A DNA stretch of 64,000 nucleotides, taken from Macrococcus sp. 19Msa1099 (GTDB lineage: Bacteria; Bacillota; Bacilli; Staphylococcales; Staphylococcaceae). Position numbers and translations under genes: made by a program. The number at the start of each line of letters is the position of its first letter. The stretch's first letter is position 1. The notes under the pieces are model-generated. The model worked only from the letters and a program-made list of their open reading frames with translations, was not told where the DNA came from and ran no database searches. The DNA lies in contig CP079955.1 in NCBI GenBank assembly GCA_019357535.2, forward strand, positions 1,426,001-1,490,000. The letters are read 5' to 3'. Shown piece after piece: positions 21,705 through 28,854 of the stretch.

Positions 21705-22833
21705 CTTTGATTAACTCCTTCATTTCACGATAGATTTGTTGTAGTACTGTGATGAATCGATTGATATCACTTTGTGTTGTATATTTATCAAATGATACTC
21801 TGACACTACCCGCTATGACAGTTTCAGGTACATGGAGCGCATTCAGTGCTTCATTGAACTTTGCTCGCTTTGACGAACAGGCACTCGTCGTCGAAACGCA
21901 GATATCTTCTTTCGAAAAGGCATTCACGATGACCTCCCCTTTTACGCCAGGGAAACCGATATTTACTATATGCGGCACACCCTCTTCAAGTGAATTCACA
22001 TATAATCCCGGAAGTTGCTGCACTGCATGTTCTAGCTGTTCTTTAAAATGCTGCGTGCGTGAGTATAATTCTGTCCTCTCACTTTCGGCAATACGTACTG
22101 CGCGACTTAAAGCAACATCATTCGCAACATTCACCGTTCCGCTTCTAAATCCATACTCCTGACCCCCGCCAAATACAGTATGTGTGATGGTCTTCAGTTG
22201 ATTGAAGACCAGTAAACCCTGACCTTTCAGACCATTGAACTTATGACCACTAAGTACAAAGCTATCCATCGCATCAACTGGAAGTTCGAGCTTCCCAAAA
22301 GATTGTACACAATCAACATGAAAATGCACTTTCGGATAATTCTTTAATACTTCTTTGATAGATGTGATCGGTAATATTGCACCCATGACATTATTCACAT
22401 GCATTAAACAGACTAAAGTCACATCACTGTTTAATAGAGATTTAAAGTGTTCTAAATCTAATCGCCCGTCCTTAAACTCTACATACTTAACTGTGAATCC
22501 CTCACTTTCTAGCGCACGTACTGTTTCTAGTACTGAAGGATGCTCTAGATGCGAAGTAATAATCGTCTGTCCGAACGGTTTCTTACTTCTTGCCATACCT
22601 GTAATAAGTAGGTTGTTCGATTCAGTGGCACCACTCGTAAAAATAATAGATTGATTCTTAAGCTTCAATATATCTCTTATCTGACTTCTCGCCTGTTCTA
22701 ATAATTTATTTGTTTCAAGCCCTTTATGATGTGGACTTGATGGATTAAAATAATACTTTTCATTTACCGTATGAAATGTCTTTAACACTTCTGGATCCGG
22801 CTTTGTTGTTGCACAATTATCTAAATAGATCAT
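21694..22833 (-). CDS. cysteine desulfurase (NifZ/IscS-like) partner of ThiI
   Basis: PLP enzyme that takes sulfur from cysteine for ThiI. The PLP lysine is in [12 protein letters not shown] and the sulfur-carrying cysteine in STTSACSSK. 379 residues. Direct overlap with thiI matches the bacillar nifZ-thiI pair, which works without the Isc scaffold. Confidence 0.94.
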   Translation of the reverse strand: MIYLDNCATTKPDPEVLKTFHTVNEKYYFNPSSPHHKGLETNKLLEQARSQIRDILKLKNQSIIFTSGATESNNLLITGMARSKKPFGQTIITSHLEHPSVLETVRALESEGFTVKYVEFKDGRLDLEHFKSLLNSDVTLVCLMHVNNVMGAILPITSIKEVLKNYPKVHFHVDCVQSFGKLELPVDAMDSFVLSGHKFNGLKGQGLLVFNQLKTITHTVFGGGQEYGFRSGTVNVANDVALSRAVRIAESERTELYSRTQHFKEQLEHAVQQLPGLYVNSLEEGVPHIVNIGFPGVKGEVIVNAFSKEDICVSTTSACSSKRAKFNEALNALHVPETVIAGSVRVSFDKYTTQSDINRFITVLQQIYREMKELIKDAV

Positions 22834-22851
22834 TCTTTCACCTCAATAAGC

Positions 22852-22890
22852 AAAACCCGGCAAACTTCACATTGAAGTTGGCTCGGGTTT
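22852..22890 (-). terminator. terminator after ezrA
   Basis: Minus-strand stem pairing AAACCCG and AACTTCA with TGAAGTT and CGGGTTT (small internal bulge), followed by TTTTG. Located between ezrA and the desulfurase gene. Confidence 0.75.
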
Positions 22891-22910
22891 ATCATTCGTT
22901 TCATTATACT

Positions 22911-24611
22911 CTATCTGCGCTTTGTATGAAGAATATTTTGCTCGATACGCTCAGTCACTCCTGGTTCTACACGTTCAATCGCCGCCTCAGCAACTTCTAC
23001 TGCGCGTTTATATCTATTGTTACTAAACAGGCGTTCTGCTTCAATTAACTCTTTATTAACCTCTGAAGAATCTTTGCGATAACGGTTTCCATATTGTATC
23101 AGTTTTTCTGCATAAAGCGCATGCTCCAGTACTTCCATCGCTTCTGACTCAAATGTATTCATGGTTGTCAGTACTTTATTCACTTTATCTCTTACTTGCG
23201 TTACATTCATTGGACGCTTATTAAAAAGTTGATGCACTTCACGCATCTCAACATCAATTTCATTTTTCATAATAATAAAGCGTTCAGGTACACTTGACAG
23301 ATTTGAAGCAAGCAGTTTTCTGTACACTTCTTCTTTCTTACATTGAATATGCAATACATTATGCTGCGCTTCCTGCTCATCTTCACGTAAATTCATCAAG
23401 TAGTTCTGTATCTTCTCTTGTTTTTCATTGATCACCTTAACATGGGATTCAATATATTTTAGATTGTCCTCAACCTCTGTATAACGAATGCTTGATTTCG
23501 CAGTTTCCATCAATATTTCATCATACACTGTTATCAAACTTTGAATCTCATTGTCGTAGCTACGCACATTCTGCACCGCTTCTTCATCAATATAATAGGT
23601 ATCTTTAACATATTCTATCTCTGTACGAATTATATAGTTCGTATCTTTTGCGTGAAACAGATGATCTGTTATCTCTTCTTTTGTTAATTCTACATTGTTC
23701 TTCGCTTTCACTTCAAGTTCAACGAGTTCAACCATTTCATCGATAGCATCATTAATTTCATCGATAATCTCTTCTGCTTTGTCAAGTTCCAGTCTTGCAA
23801 TCAAGGGCTCAACTAGGTTCAGCTTCCCTTTTAACGTCTGAAGCGTACTGTCTACTTTAACATGTTCAATGTTATAACCTTCAATCTTAAGGTCTCTGCA
23901 TCCGAACTTAATATCCTGAAATTGTGCAGGTAATTCTTTTTGTACATCACGAATAAGTTCTGGAATTTCTTCCATATCTTCTTTCAGTAGCGACATTTCT
24001 TCATGTAAACTATTAATATGCGTATGTGCATCGTCATAATTCCCCTCATCAATGAGCGTCTGATATACATTAATTTGAGGTTCGTACGTTTCGATCTGTG
24101 CTTCAAGCGGCTCAGCCGATTCACCATACTGATGACGGTTAGCAAGAACGTCGCGCTTTGACTCTCTATAGATAACCTTACATGCATCATACTTGCGCTT
24201 ATCATCTTCAGTCTTATTCATAAACGCTTTAATCTCTTCTACAGACTGTCCATACTTTTTCTCTATATGATCAAGCAAGTGGTCCGCTTCTTGAACCTTA
24301 GTTTCACTTTCTTTAAATTTAAATTTATCAAGCGCTTCATCCGCATCATTTATAATAAGCTCACAAGTCTTAATATCTTCATTTAATACAGTCTGCCACT
24401 CTTTCTTCCACTTCTCGAAGTGCAGCGCAGCCTGACCTTTTAAGTTTAATGATTTTACTTTTACAAGTTCATCTTGAAACGGTAAATGTTTCACTTCATT
24501 CTTTCTTGCTTCAATGCTTTCGATATGTGTGCGTCTTTGATTTCTCATATAAAACAGCACACCGACAGCAATCAATATCACTACAATGATTCCAACTATG
24601 ATATATATCAT
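22911..24611 (-). CDS. ezrA: septation ring formation regulator EzrA
   Basis: Membrane-anchored cell division protein that interacts with FtsZ. Residues ~2-22 (IYIIVGIIVVILIAVGVLFY) are the single N-terminal anchor, followed by ~540 residues of spectrin-like coiled coil. 566 residues is close to the family length (~564). The only ATG lies 14 bases from GGAGGG, a long spacing; no better in-frame start exists because a stop codon precedes it. Confidence 0.95.
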   Translation of the reverse strand: MIYIIVGIIVVILIAVGVLFYMRNQRRTHIESIEARKNEVKHLPFQDELVKVKSLNLKGQAALHFEKWKKEWQTVLNEDIKTCELIINDADEALDKFKFKESETKVQEADHLLDHIEKKYGQSVEEIKAFMNKTEDDKRKYDACKVIYRESKRDVLANRHQYGESAEPLEAQIETYEPQINVYQTLIDEGNYDDAHTHINSLHEEMSLLKEDMEEIPELIRDVQKELPAQFQDIKFGCRDLKIEGYNIEHVKVDSTLQTLKGKLNLVEPLIARLELDKAEEIIDEINDAIDEMVELVELEVKAKNNVELTKEEITDHLFHAKDTNYIIRTEIEYVKDTYYIDEEAVQNVRSYDNEIQSLITVYDEILMETAKSSIRYTEVEDNLKYIESHVKVINEKQEKIQNYLMNLREDEQEAQHNVLHIQCKKEEVYRKLLASNLSSVPERFIIMKNEIDVEMREVHQLFNKRPMNVTQVRDKVNKVLTTMNTFESEAMEVLEHALYAEKLIQYGNRYRKDSSEVNKELIEAERLFSNNRYKRAVEVAEAAIERVEPGVTERIEQNILHTKRR

Positions 24612-24752
24612 TATGTAAATTCATTCCCTCCAAAGTACTACTCATCATTATAACGTAAAATGTACTTTTCAAAAACAATTTCTTGTTAATTCTTTATCAA
24701 ATCAGTTAAACTATTTTTATTCATAAAAATTGATAACTACGGAGGGAATACT

Positions 24753-25220
24753 ATGTTCGATCAAACACCGATTAAAGATTATACGATGCTCGCACAAATG
24801 CTGGACGGATTACTCACTGATGAACAGGATAATATCAGCAATCTTGCCAATGCAAGTGCACTTCTTAATACATTTCTACAGGAAGTAAACTGGGTTGGGT
24901 TCTATTTGATGAAAGATGGCCAATTACAGTTAGGACCTTTCCAGGGATTACCGGCATGTGTTCAAATTCCGGTTGGAAAAGGTGTATGCGGGAGTGCAGT
25001 CAGCGAGCGCAAAACGATGGTTGTCTCTGACGTACATCAGTTCCCTGGTCATATTGCATGTGATGCAAATTCTCAATCAGAAATTGTCGTACCTATTATT
25101 AAAGATGGAGAAATATTCGGTGTGCTCGATATCGATGCGCCGATTAAATCTAGATTTACAGAAGAAGATCAAGCAGGTATCGAACAATTCGTAAAGATTC
25201 TCGAAAAACATTTATATTAA
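24753..25220 (+). CDS. msrC: free methionine-(R)-sulfoxide reductase (GAF domain)
   Basis: 155-residue single GAF domain (YtsP type). The three conserved cysteines are C69 (LPACVQI), C79 (GVCGSAV) and C103 (HIACDANSQSEI), which define the fRMsr enzymes that reduce free Met-R-sulfoxide. It lies just upstream of rpsD, as in bacilli, but rpsD has its own promoter. Confidence 0.92.
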   Translation: MFDQTPIKDYTMLAQMLDGLLTDEQDNISNLANASALLNTFLQEVNWVGFYLMKDGQLQLGPFQGLPACVQIPVGKGVCGSAVSERKTMVVSDVHQFPGHIACDANSQSEIVVPIIKDGEIFGVLDIDAPIKSRFTEEDQAGIEQFVKILEKHLY

Positions 25221-25222
25221 TA

Positions 25223-25251
25223 TTGACTTCTTACACTAAAGTCACTATAAT
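25223..25251 (+). promoter_or_regulatory. rpsD promoter
   Basis: TTGACT, a 17-base spacer and TATAAT. It begins 3 bases after the msrC stop codon. Predicted start of transcription is near 25258, giving a ~178-base leader. Confidence 0.85.
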
Positions 25252-25257
25252 GAAATC

Positions 25258-25435
25258 TATGTGAATAAACGAAGATAGCAGATAAATATTAATACGCGCT
25301 ATAGTATCCCCTATGTTGGCGTGTTGTGTAACTGAAGCTATAAGGCGAAGGCACGGAATGATACTATATCGTATTAGGCATTTATCATATTTTTGTTTTT
25401 TACATAAAAAACAAAAACAGAGGAGGAGTCACATT
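25258..25435 (+). promoter_or_regulatory. rpsD 5' leader, probable S4 autoregulatory RNA
   Basis: A 178-base untranslated leader follows a strong promoter. In B. subtilis, ribosomal protein S4 represses its own mRNA by binding a structured leader; this one is in the right place and has the right length. It also contains a perfect 12-bp inverted repeat at 25390-25417 (TTTTTGTTTTTT and complement, 4-base loop) ending 2 bases before the ribosome site GAGGAGG. That stem could control access to the site. The pseudoknot itself was not derived. Confidence 0.6.
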
Positions 25436-26038
25436 ATGGCTCGTTTTACAGGTTCAACTTGGAAAAAATCTCGTCGTTTAGGAATTTCTTTAAGCGGCAC
25501 TGGTAAAGAATTAGAAAGACGCCCTTACGCACCAGGACAACACGGTCCTAACCAACGTAAAAAATTATCTGAGTATGGTTTACAATTACAAGAGAAACAA
25601 AAATTACGTTATATGTACGGAATCAACGAACGTCAATTCCGCACAATCTTTGATCGTGCTGGTAAAATGAAAGGTATCCACGGTGCTAACTTCATGGCAC
25701 TTTTAGCATCTCGTTTAGATGCAGTAGTATACCAATTAGGTTTAGCACGTACACGTCGTCAAGCACGTCAATTAGTTAACCACGGTCACATCATGGTAGA
25801 TGGCGCTCGCGTAGACATCCCATCATACCAATTAAAACCTGGTCAAGTAATTTCAGTTCGTGAAAAATCACAAAAATTAAACATCATCGCTGAATCAGTT
25901 GAGTTATCAAACCACGTTCCTGAATACTTAACATTCGACGCTGAAAAATTAGAAGGTACATTTGTACGCGTTCCAGAACGTAGCGAATTATCTGCTGAAA
26001 TTAACGAACAATTAATCGTTGAGTACTACTCACGTTAA
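25436..26038 (+). CDS. rpsD: 30S ribosomal protein S4
   Basis: Primary 16S rRNA-binding protein, 200 residues, the usual length. It begins [16 protein letters not shown] after GAGGAGG; longer upstream frames are the leader. The S4 RNA-binding domain includes [31 protein letters not shown]. No zinc cysteines. It is the last core gene before the prophage. Confidence 0.98.
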   Translation: MARFTGSTWKKSRRLGISLSGTGKELERRPYAPGQHGPNQRKKLSEYGLQLQEKQKLRYMYGINERQFRTIFDRAGKMKGIHGANFMALLASRLDAVVYQLGLARTRRQARQLVNHGHIMVDGARVDIPSYQLKPGQVISVREKSQKLNIIAESVELSNHVPEYLTFDAEKLEGTFVRVPERSELSAEINEQLIVEYYSR

Positions 26039-26065
26039 TAAGTTGTTTAACAACTTATTAAAACT

Positions 26066-26112
26066 AAAACGCTGTAAATCCTTTATTATCAAAGGGTTTC
26101 AGCGTTTTTTGT
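26066..26112 (+). terminator. rpsD terminator
   Basis: AAAACGCTG and AAATCCTT pair with AAGGGTTT and CAGCGTTTT (minor mismatch), followed by T6. Marks the end of the core chromosome. Confidence 0.88.
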
Positions 26113-26135
26113 TTGATTTATTCTTAAACACAATT

Positions 26136-26190
26136 CGTATATTATCGTATATTATCATGCCAAACTGGTGGAACTTTGGTGGAACTTTTT
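26136..26190. other. candidate left prophage attachment region (attL)
   Basis: Just past the rpsD terminator are two back-to-back tandem repeats: CGTATATTAT twice (26136-26155) and TGGTGGAACTT twice (26166-26187), separated by CATGCCAAAC. Short direct repeats flanking a core are the layout of integrase arm sites in attP-derived arms. The matching attR must lie beyond the integrase, outside the window, so the core cannot be fixed. Confidence 0.5.
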
Positions 26191-26195
26191 AATAA

Positions 26196-26211
26196 TGCGG
26201 GCACAGTAGAA
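26196..26211 (-). repeat. 16-bp prophage element, copy 1
   Basis: TTCTACTGTGCCCGCA read on the minus strand. Identical copies lie at 59142-59157 and 63393-63408 on the plus strand. This copy touches a hairpin (GAAAGCACCT / AGGTGCTTTC, 26209-26241). Confidence 0.85.
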
Positions 26212-26286
26212 AGCACCTTATCTTAAATGATAGGTGCTTTCGTCTATATAACCGAATTATCAAATATTCGGGTATATGACCGGATT

Positions 26287-26322
26287 AAAAAAACCCCCAC
26301 ACTCGATATGAGTGTAGGGATA
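26287..26322 (-). terminator. terminator at the left end of the prophage
   Basis: Minus-strand TCCCTACACTC pairs with GAGTGTGGGGG (one wobble) around ATATC, followed by T7. It ends the small-peptide/HTH transcript before the chromosome. Confidence 0.85.
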
Positions 26323-26326
26323 TAAA

Positions 26327-26512
26327 CTACTTCTTTTGCTCAAGTGCAATTACATAATTATATAACTTTTCACAAGTGTCTAATGTGAGTCCACCAATAT
26401 CACGCTGCTCTTTTCTCAACTTACTAATCACTGCTCGACTTACTCCTGTATTTTTTTCAATGGTTGTTCCCTTTATGTCACTTTTTAATAACCATTCTAT
26501 TTTTTCTCGCAT
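26327..26512 (-). CDS. small HTH (XRE-like) protein
   Basis: 61 residues with a helix-turn-helix pattern (SDIKGTTIEKNTGVSRAVISKLRKEQRDIGGLTLDTCEKLYNYV in outline). Small HTH proteins of this size are common beside the lysis genes of staphylococcal phages. It is the last gene before the prophage end and lies downstream of the two small peptides, possibly on the same transcript. Target unknown. Confidence 0.75.
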   Translation of the reverse strand: MREKIEWLLKSDIKGTTIEKNTGVSRAVISKLRKEQRDIGGLTLDTCEKLYNYVIALEQKK

Positions 26513-26540
26513 ATTTAATCAAATGCAATCTCGTATTTTA

Positions 26541-26624
26541 TTATGATAGTAAGCTTAATAATTTAATAATAATAAACGTAATTAATAATAAACTTATAAC
26601 TGTTGATGTTTGTCTTCTTGTCAT
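26541..26624 (-). CDS. 27-aa hydrophobic peptide
   Basis: ATG 26624 follows GGAGGTG at 7 bases, a near-perfect ribosome site. The peptide has a positively charged start (MTRRQTSTV) and then one hydrophobic helix (ISLLLITFIIIKLLSLLS). Size and shape resemble type I toxin peptides, but I recognise no family. It lies between the 38-aa peptide and the HTH gene. Confidence 0.6.
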   Translation of the reverse strand: MTRRQTSTVISLLLITFIIIKLLSLLS

Positions 26625-26646
26625 TATCAACACCTCCATATATAAT
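26618..26646 (+). promoter_or_regulatory. opposing promoter over the small-peptide locus
   Basis: Plus-strand TTGTCA, 17-base spacer, TATAAT. An RNA from it would start near 26653 and run antisense to the 3' half of the 38-aa peptide gene. In such AT-rich sequence a chance match is possible. Confidence 0.45.
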
Positions 26647-26650
26647 GAGG

Positions 26651-26679
26651 TAAAGGTTCCCTTTCGGGAAGGCCTTTAA
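26651..26679. other. GAAA-tetraloop stem at the end of the 38-aa gene
   Basis: Minus-strand AAAGGCCTTCCC and GGGAACCTTT pair (with one mismatch) around a GAAA loop. It overlaps the stop codon of the 38-aa gene and the predicted start of the opposing RNA. No T-run follows, so it is not a standard terminator. A stem for RNA-RNA contact or mRNA stability is possible. Confidence 0.5.
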
Positions 26680-26792
26680 CCTTTGAGATAATCAAGCACT
26701 GCTACTAATAGCGCTGTCCAGGCGAGTAACGTGTTTGTTTTATCTCTTTTTTCTTGTTCTCGCTCTTTTCTGCGAGAATTACGAGATTGCAT
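26676..26792 (-). CDS. 38-aa small peptide
   Basis: ATG 26792 follows GGAGGTG at 7 bases. The N-terminal half is highly charged (RNSRRKEREQEKRDK); the C-terminal half is short and hydrophobic (TLLAWTALLVAVLDYLKG), long enough for one membrane span. First gene behind a consensus promoter. Family unknown. Confidence 0.65.
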   Translation of the reverse strand: MQSRNSRRKEREQEKRDKTNTLLAWTALLVAVLDYLKG

Positions 26793-26813
26793 TTGTATCA
26801 CCTCCATATATAT

Positions 26814-26842
26814 AATATATCATCTTTGTAGACGATTGTCAA
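26814..26842 (-). promoter_or_regulatory. consensus promoter of the small-peptide locus
   Basis: Minus-strand TTGACA (26842-26837), 17-base spacer, TATATT (26819-26814), about 20 bases before the 38-aa start codon. It is among the strongest-looking promoters in the prophage and independent of the late operon, so the locus is probably expressed in the lysogen. Confidence 0.75.
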
Positions 26843-26857
26843 CAATTATTGCAAATA

Positions 26858-26893
26858 AAAAGCCCTGTACTCGATAATTTGAGTGCAGGGTTG
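26858..26893 (-). terminator. terminator after endolysin gene
   Basis: Minus-strand AACCCTGCACTC pairs with GAGTACAGGGCT (one mismatch), followed by TTTTTATTT. Ends the late operon and isolates the small-peptide promoter. Confidence 0.85.
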
Positions 26894-26898
26894 ATTTC

Positions 26899-27648
26899 TT
26901 ACTTATAAATTTCTCTTACTCTTAATCGTTCGTGCCAGATCCATTCGTTATGGTTATTCCAATAGATACGACACCAACCATCGATTGATTCAAATACATA
27001 GACTTGTTCCCCTGCTCCATAACTATAATTGTTAAGGTGGAATTTATACTTTCCTGCGGGACCTGTTCGACGTGCTGACGTTGCTCCTAAATCATCGATA
27101 GTTGCCATGTAATAAGCGCCTGTTGACCATTTAAGATTTTTAGGTGGAATGCTACCAACTTTTAGTAATGGTGCTGAATTAACTGATGTTTGATTAACAG
27201 TAACTGCTGCTGTTTGTTTGATACATGTACCATCGAAATTAATTCTGATGAAGTAACCGATACCTGAGCAATCGTCCCAACGTAACGCTGCACCTGTATT
27301 CGCCATACCGTCCCAATTTTGCTCTAGGATAGTACATCCGTTAAGATTGCCTTTATCATACACGATACCAATGTGACCGTACCTATTATCGAAACGCCCT
27401 CTAGTAAACACCGCAACGTCTCCTACTTCTTGTTGAAAATCGGGTGTGTTTCTATATACTGTAGCTTTGCCATTAAATGCGTTATTAGGCGCATCTTTAG
27501 CATCTCCCCACATTCTGATACCTGTCGCCCAATAAACGAAGTCTACTGCCAAGTCCATGCACTGCATACCGTAATAGCCATCGAAGTCAATCTTACGTCC
27601 TACGTACCAATTTAAACGTTCTCTCATCTGATTATATGTTTTAGCCAT
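26899..27648 (-). CDS. phage endolysin: CHAP peptidase plus SH3b
   Basis: Degrades the host peptidoglycan at lysis. ATG 27648 (MAKTYNQMRERLNWYVG) is chosen by its AGGGAG site; 249 residues. The CHAP domain (~1-140) shows the catalytic C in YGMQCMDLAVDF, H in RYGHIGIV and N in LEQNWDG. A linker leads to a C-terminal SH3b cell-wall-binding domain (~165-249, ending EWIWHERLRV). Unlike many staphylococcal lysins it has no central amidase domain. Confidence 0.94.
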   Translation of the reverse strand: MAKTYNQMRERLNWYVGRKIDFDGYYGMQCMDLAVDFVYWATGIRMWGDAKDAPNNAFNGKATVYRNTPDFQQEVGDVAVFTRGRFDNRYGHIGIVYDKGNLNGCTILEQNWDGMANTGAALRWDDCSGIGYFIRINFDGTCIKQTAAVTVNQTSVNSAPLLKVGSIPPKNLKWSTGAYYMATIDDLGATSARRTGPAGKYKFHLNNYSYGAGEQVYVFESIDGWCRIYWNNHNEWIWHERLRVREIYK

Positions 27649-27703
27649 AATTATCTCTCCCTCTAATTTCGTATTAAAAAAGACAACCCATAGTGAGCTG
27701 TCC

Positions 27704-28216
27704 TTAATGTATTTCTTCGTTCTTCTCAGCTTGAACCTTAACACTTACGTCAACCTGTCCACCTGGCAAGTCTTTAGAATGTTTAGCTGTAAATTCTTCT
27801 TTCACTTCAGTTGTGATTGACTGTTTATCGTTATTGCTTAATATAACGGCTAACTTCTCCGAAATATTGGTCGGGATCAATACGCCCATCTGTGCACAGT
27901 TTTCAACAATAGATAGTCCCTCATTTGCGATATAGAACATAATCGTGACGATGACCAATCCACCATTCAATTGAAGTATCTGATCAATCACGTTAGCTAA
28001 TACGATGATACAGAATACCATCAATTTTCTAGCAAAGCCGAATAATGACTTTCTCGACCATAAGTTCTTGTTATACACCGCTTTAGCGATACCTGTCACG
28101 ATGTCTACTAGCATCAATATACATAAGAAGTGTAGTAATCTGATATCCCCTCCATATAAATAAATTTTAAGCATCTCTATATTTTCCAAATCCATTCCTC
28201 CGATTGTTATCCACAT
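27704..28216 (-). CDS. phage holin
   Basis: Forms the membrane lesion that releases the endolysin. 170 residues from ATG 28216, chosen because AGGTGG is 5 bases upstream; the ATG at 28195 has its Shine-Dalgarno too close. Three hydrophobic segments (~25-45, 60-80, 88-105) and a charged C-terminus rich in K and E fit the Cph1/TcdE-like holin family. Directly upstream of the endolysin gene. Confidence 0.88.
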   Translation of the reverse strand: MWITIGGMDLENIEMLKIYLYGGDIRLLHFLCILMLVDIVTGIAKAVYNKNLWSRKSLFGFARKLMVFCIIVLANVIDQILQLNGGLVIVTIMFYIANEGLSIVENCAQMGVLIPTNISEKLAVILSNNDKQSITTEVKEEFTAKHSKDLPGGQVDVSVKVQAEKNEEIH

Positions 28217-28282
28217 TTTTACCACCTCTTATAATGTTTCTTCTGTCATTTCCTCTACCACTTGACCTCCTGTTTTTATTTA

Positions 28283-28317
28283 TAAAAAAGAAGCTACAGA
28301 TTATTCTGCAACTTCTT
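28283..28317 (-). terminator. terminator between tail and lysis genes
   Basis: AAGAAGTTGCAGA pairs over 13 bases (two wobbles) with TCTGTAGCTTCTT and is followed by TTTTTAT. It overlaps the 3' end of the 56-aa gene. Read-through probably supplies holin and endolysin. Confidence 0.75.
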
Positions 28318-28471
28318 GATTACCGTTTTTAATTTGATCTAATTCTTCTAAAGCATCGTCCAACATTGCTTGAATCATTACTTTATCAGATAACGCTATC
28401 ATAAGCTGTTGTTGTAGTAATGACACTTCTTTTTCTAAATTACGTTGTGGTTTTTTATTTTGTTGATTCAT
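28301..28471 (-). CDS. 56-aa coiled-coil phage protein
   Basis: ATG 28471 behind GGAGG; begins MNQQNKKPQRNLEKEV and is heptad-rich (LLQQQLMIALSDKVMIQ). It overlaps the upstream gene by 17 bases. Small proteins at this site, between the tail protein and holin, are common in staphylococcal phages. Function unknown. Confidence 0.7.
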   Translation of the reverse strand: MNQQNKKPQRNLEKEVSLLQQQLMIALSDKVMIQAMLDDALEELDQIKNGNQEVAE

Positions 28472-28853
28472 TATTTTGTCCTCCCGAATTTAATTTATTA
28501 GCGTTTATATGGTATTCACTTTTTAAACTAAAATATTTTTCTTCCTCTCCAAAAGGATACTCCCTGCTTTCATAGTAAAAATAGAACTCGATATTAAGTT
28601 CATCAACAGAAAAGATGATAATACTCTCATTTTTATAGCTATCTTTTTTAGGCATACTATATATCGTTTTTATCGTTGCATCGAATTCCCCATAACCATT
28701 AAAATCAGTCTTCAAGTCAGTTAGAGATAATGAATCATCCAGGTTATTAGATATGAATATTAGGTCTGCTGATTTATATAAATATTTATTCTCCTTATGA
28801 TTATCATATTGTATATTAATCTTAGCTATTAGTTTTACTTCATTGATTTCCAT
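28455..28853 (-). CDS. hypothetical phage protein, 132 aa
   Basis: No recognised family. Mostly beta-strand-like alternating hydrophobic sequence (KLIAKINIQYDN, IIIFSVDELNIEFYFYY) and a low-complexity C-terminus. It sits immediately after the large tail protein (1-base gap), so it is probably a baseplate or tail accessory protein. Confidence 0.65.
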   Translation of the reverse strand: MEINEVKLIAKINIQYDNHKENKYLYKSADLIFISNNLDDSLSLTDLKTDFNGYGEFDATIKTIYSMPKKDSYKNESIIIFSVDELNIEFYFYYESREYPFGEEEKYFSLKSEYHINANKLNSGGQNNESTK

Positions 28854-28854
28854 C

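Noticed and set aside
28241-28273. 10-codon GTG frame behind CAGGAGG upstream of holin
   Set aside because: Too short to support as a gene; the site may just help holin translation.
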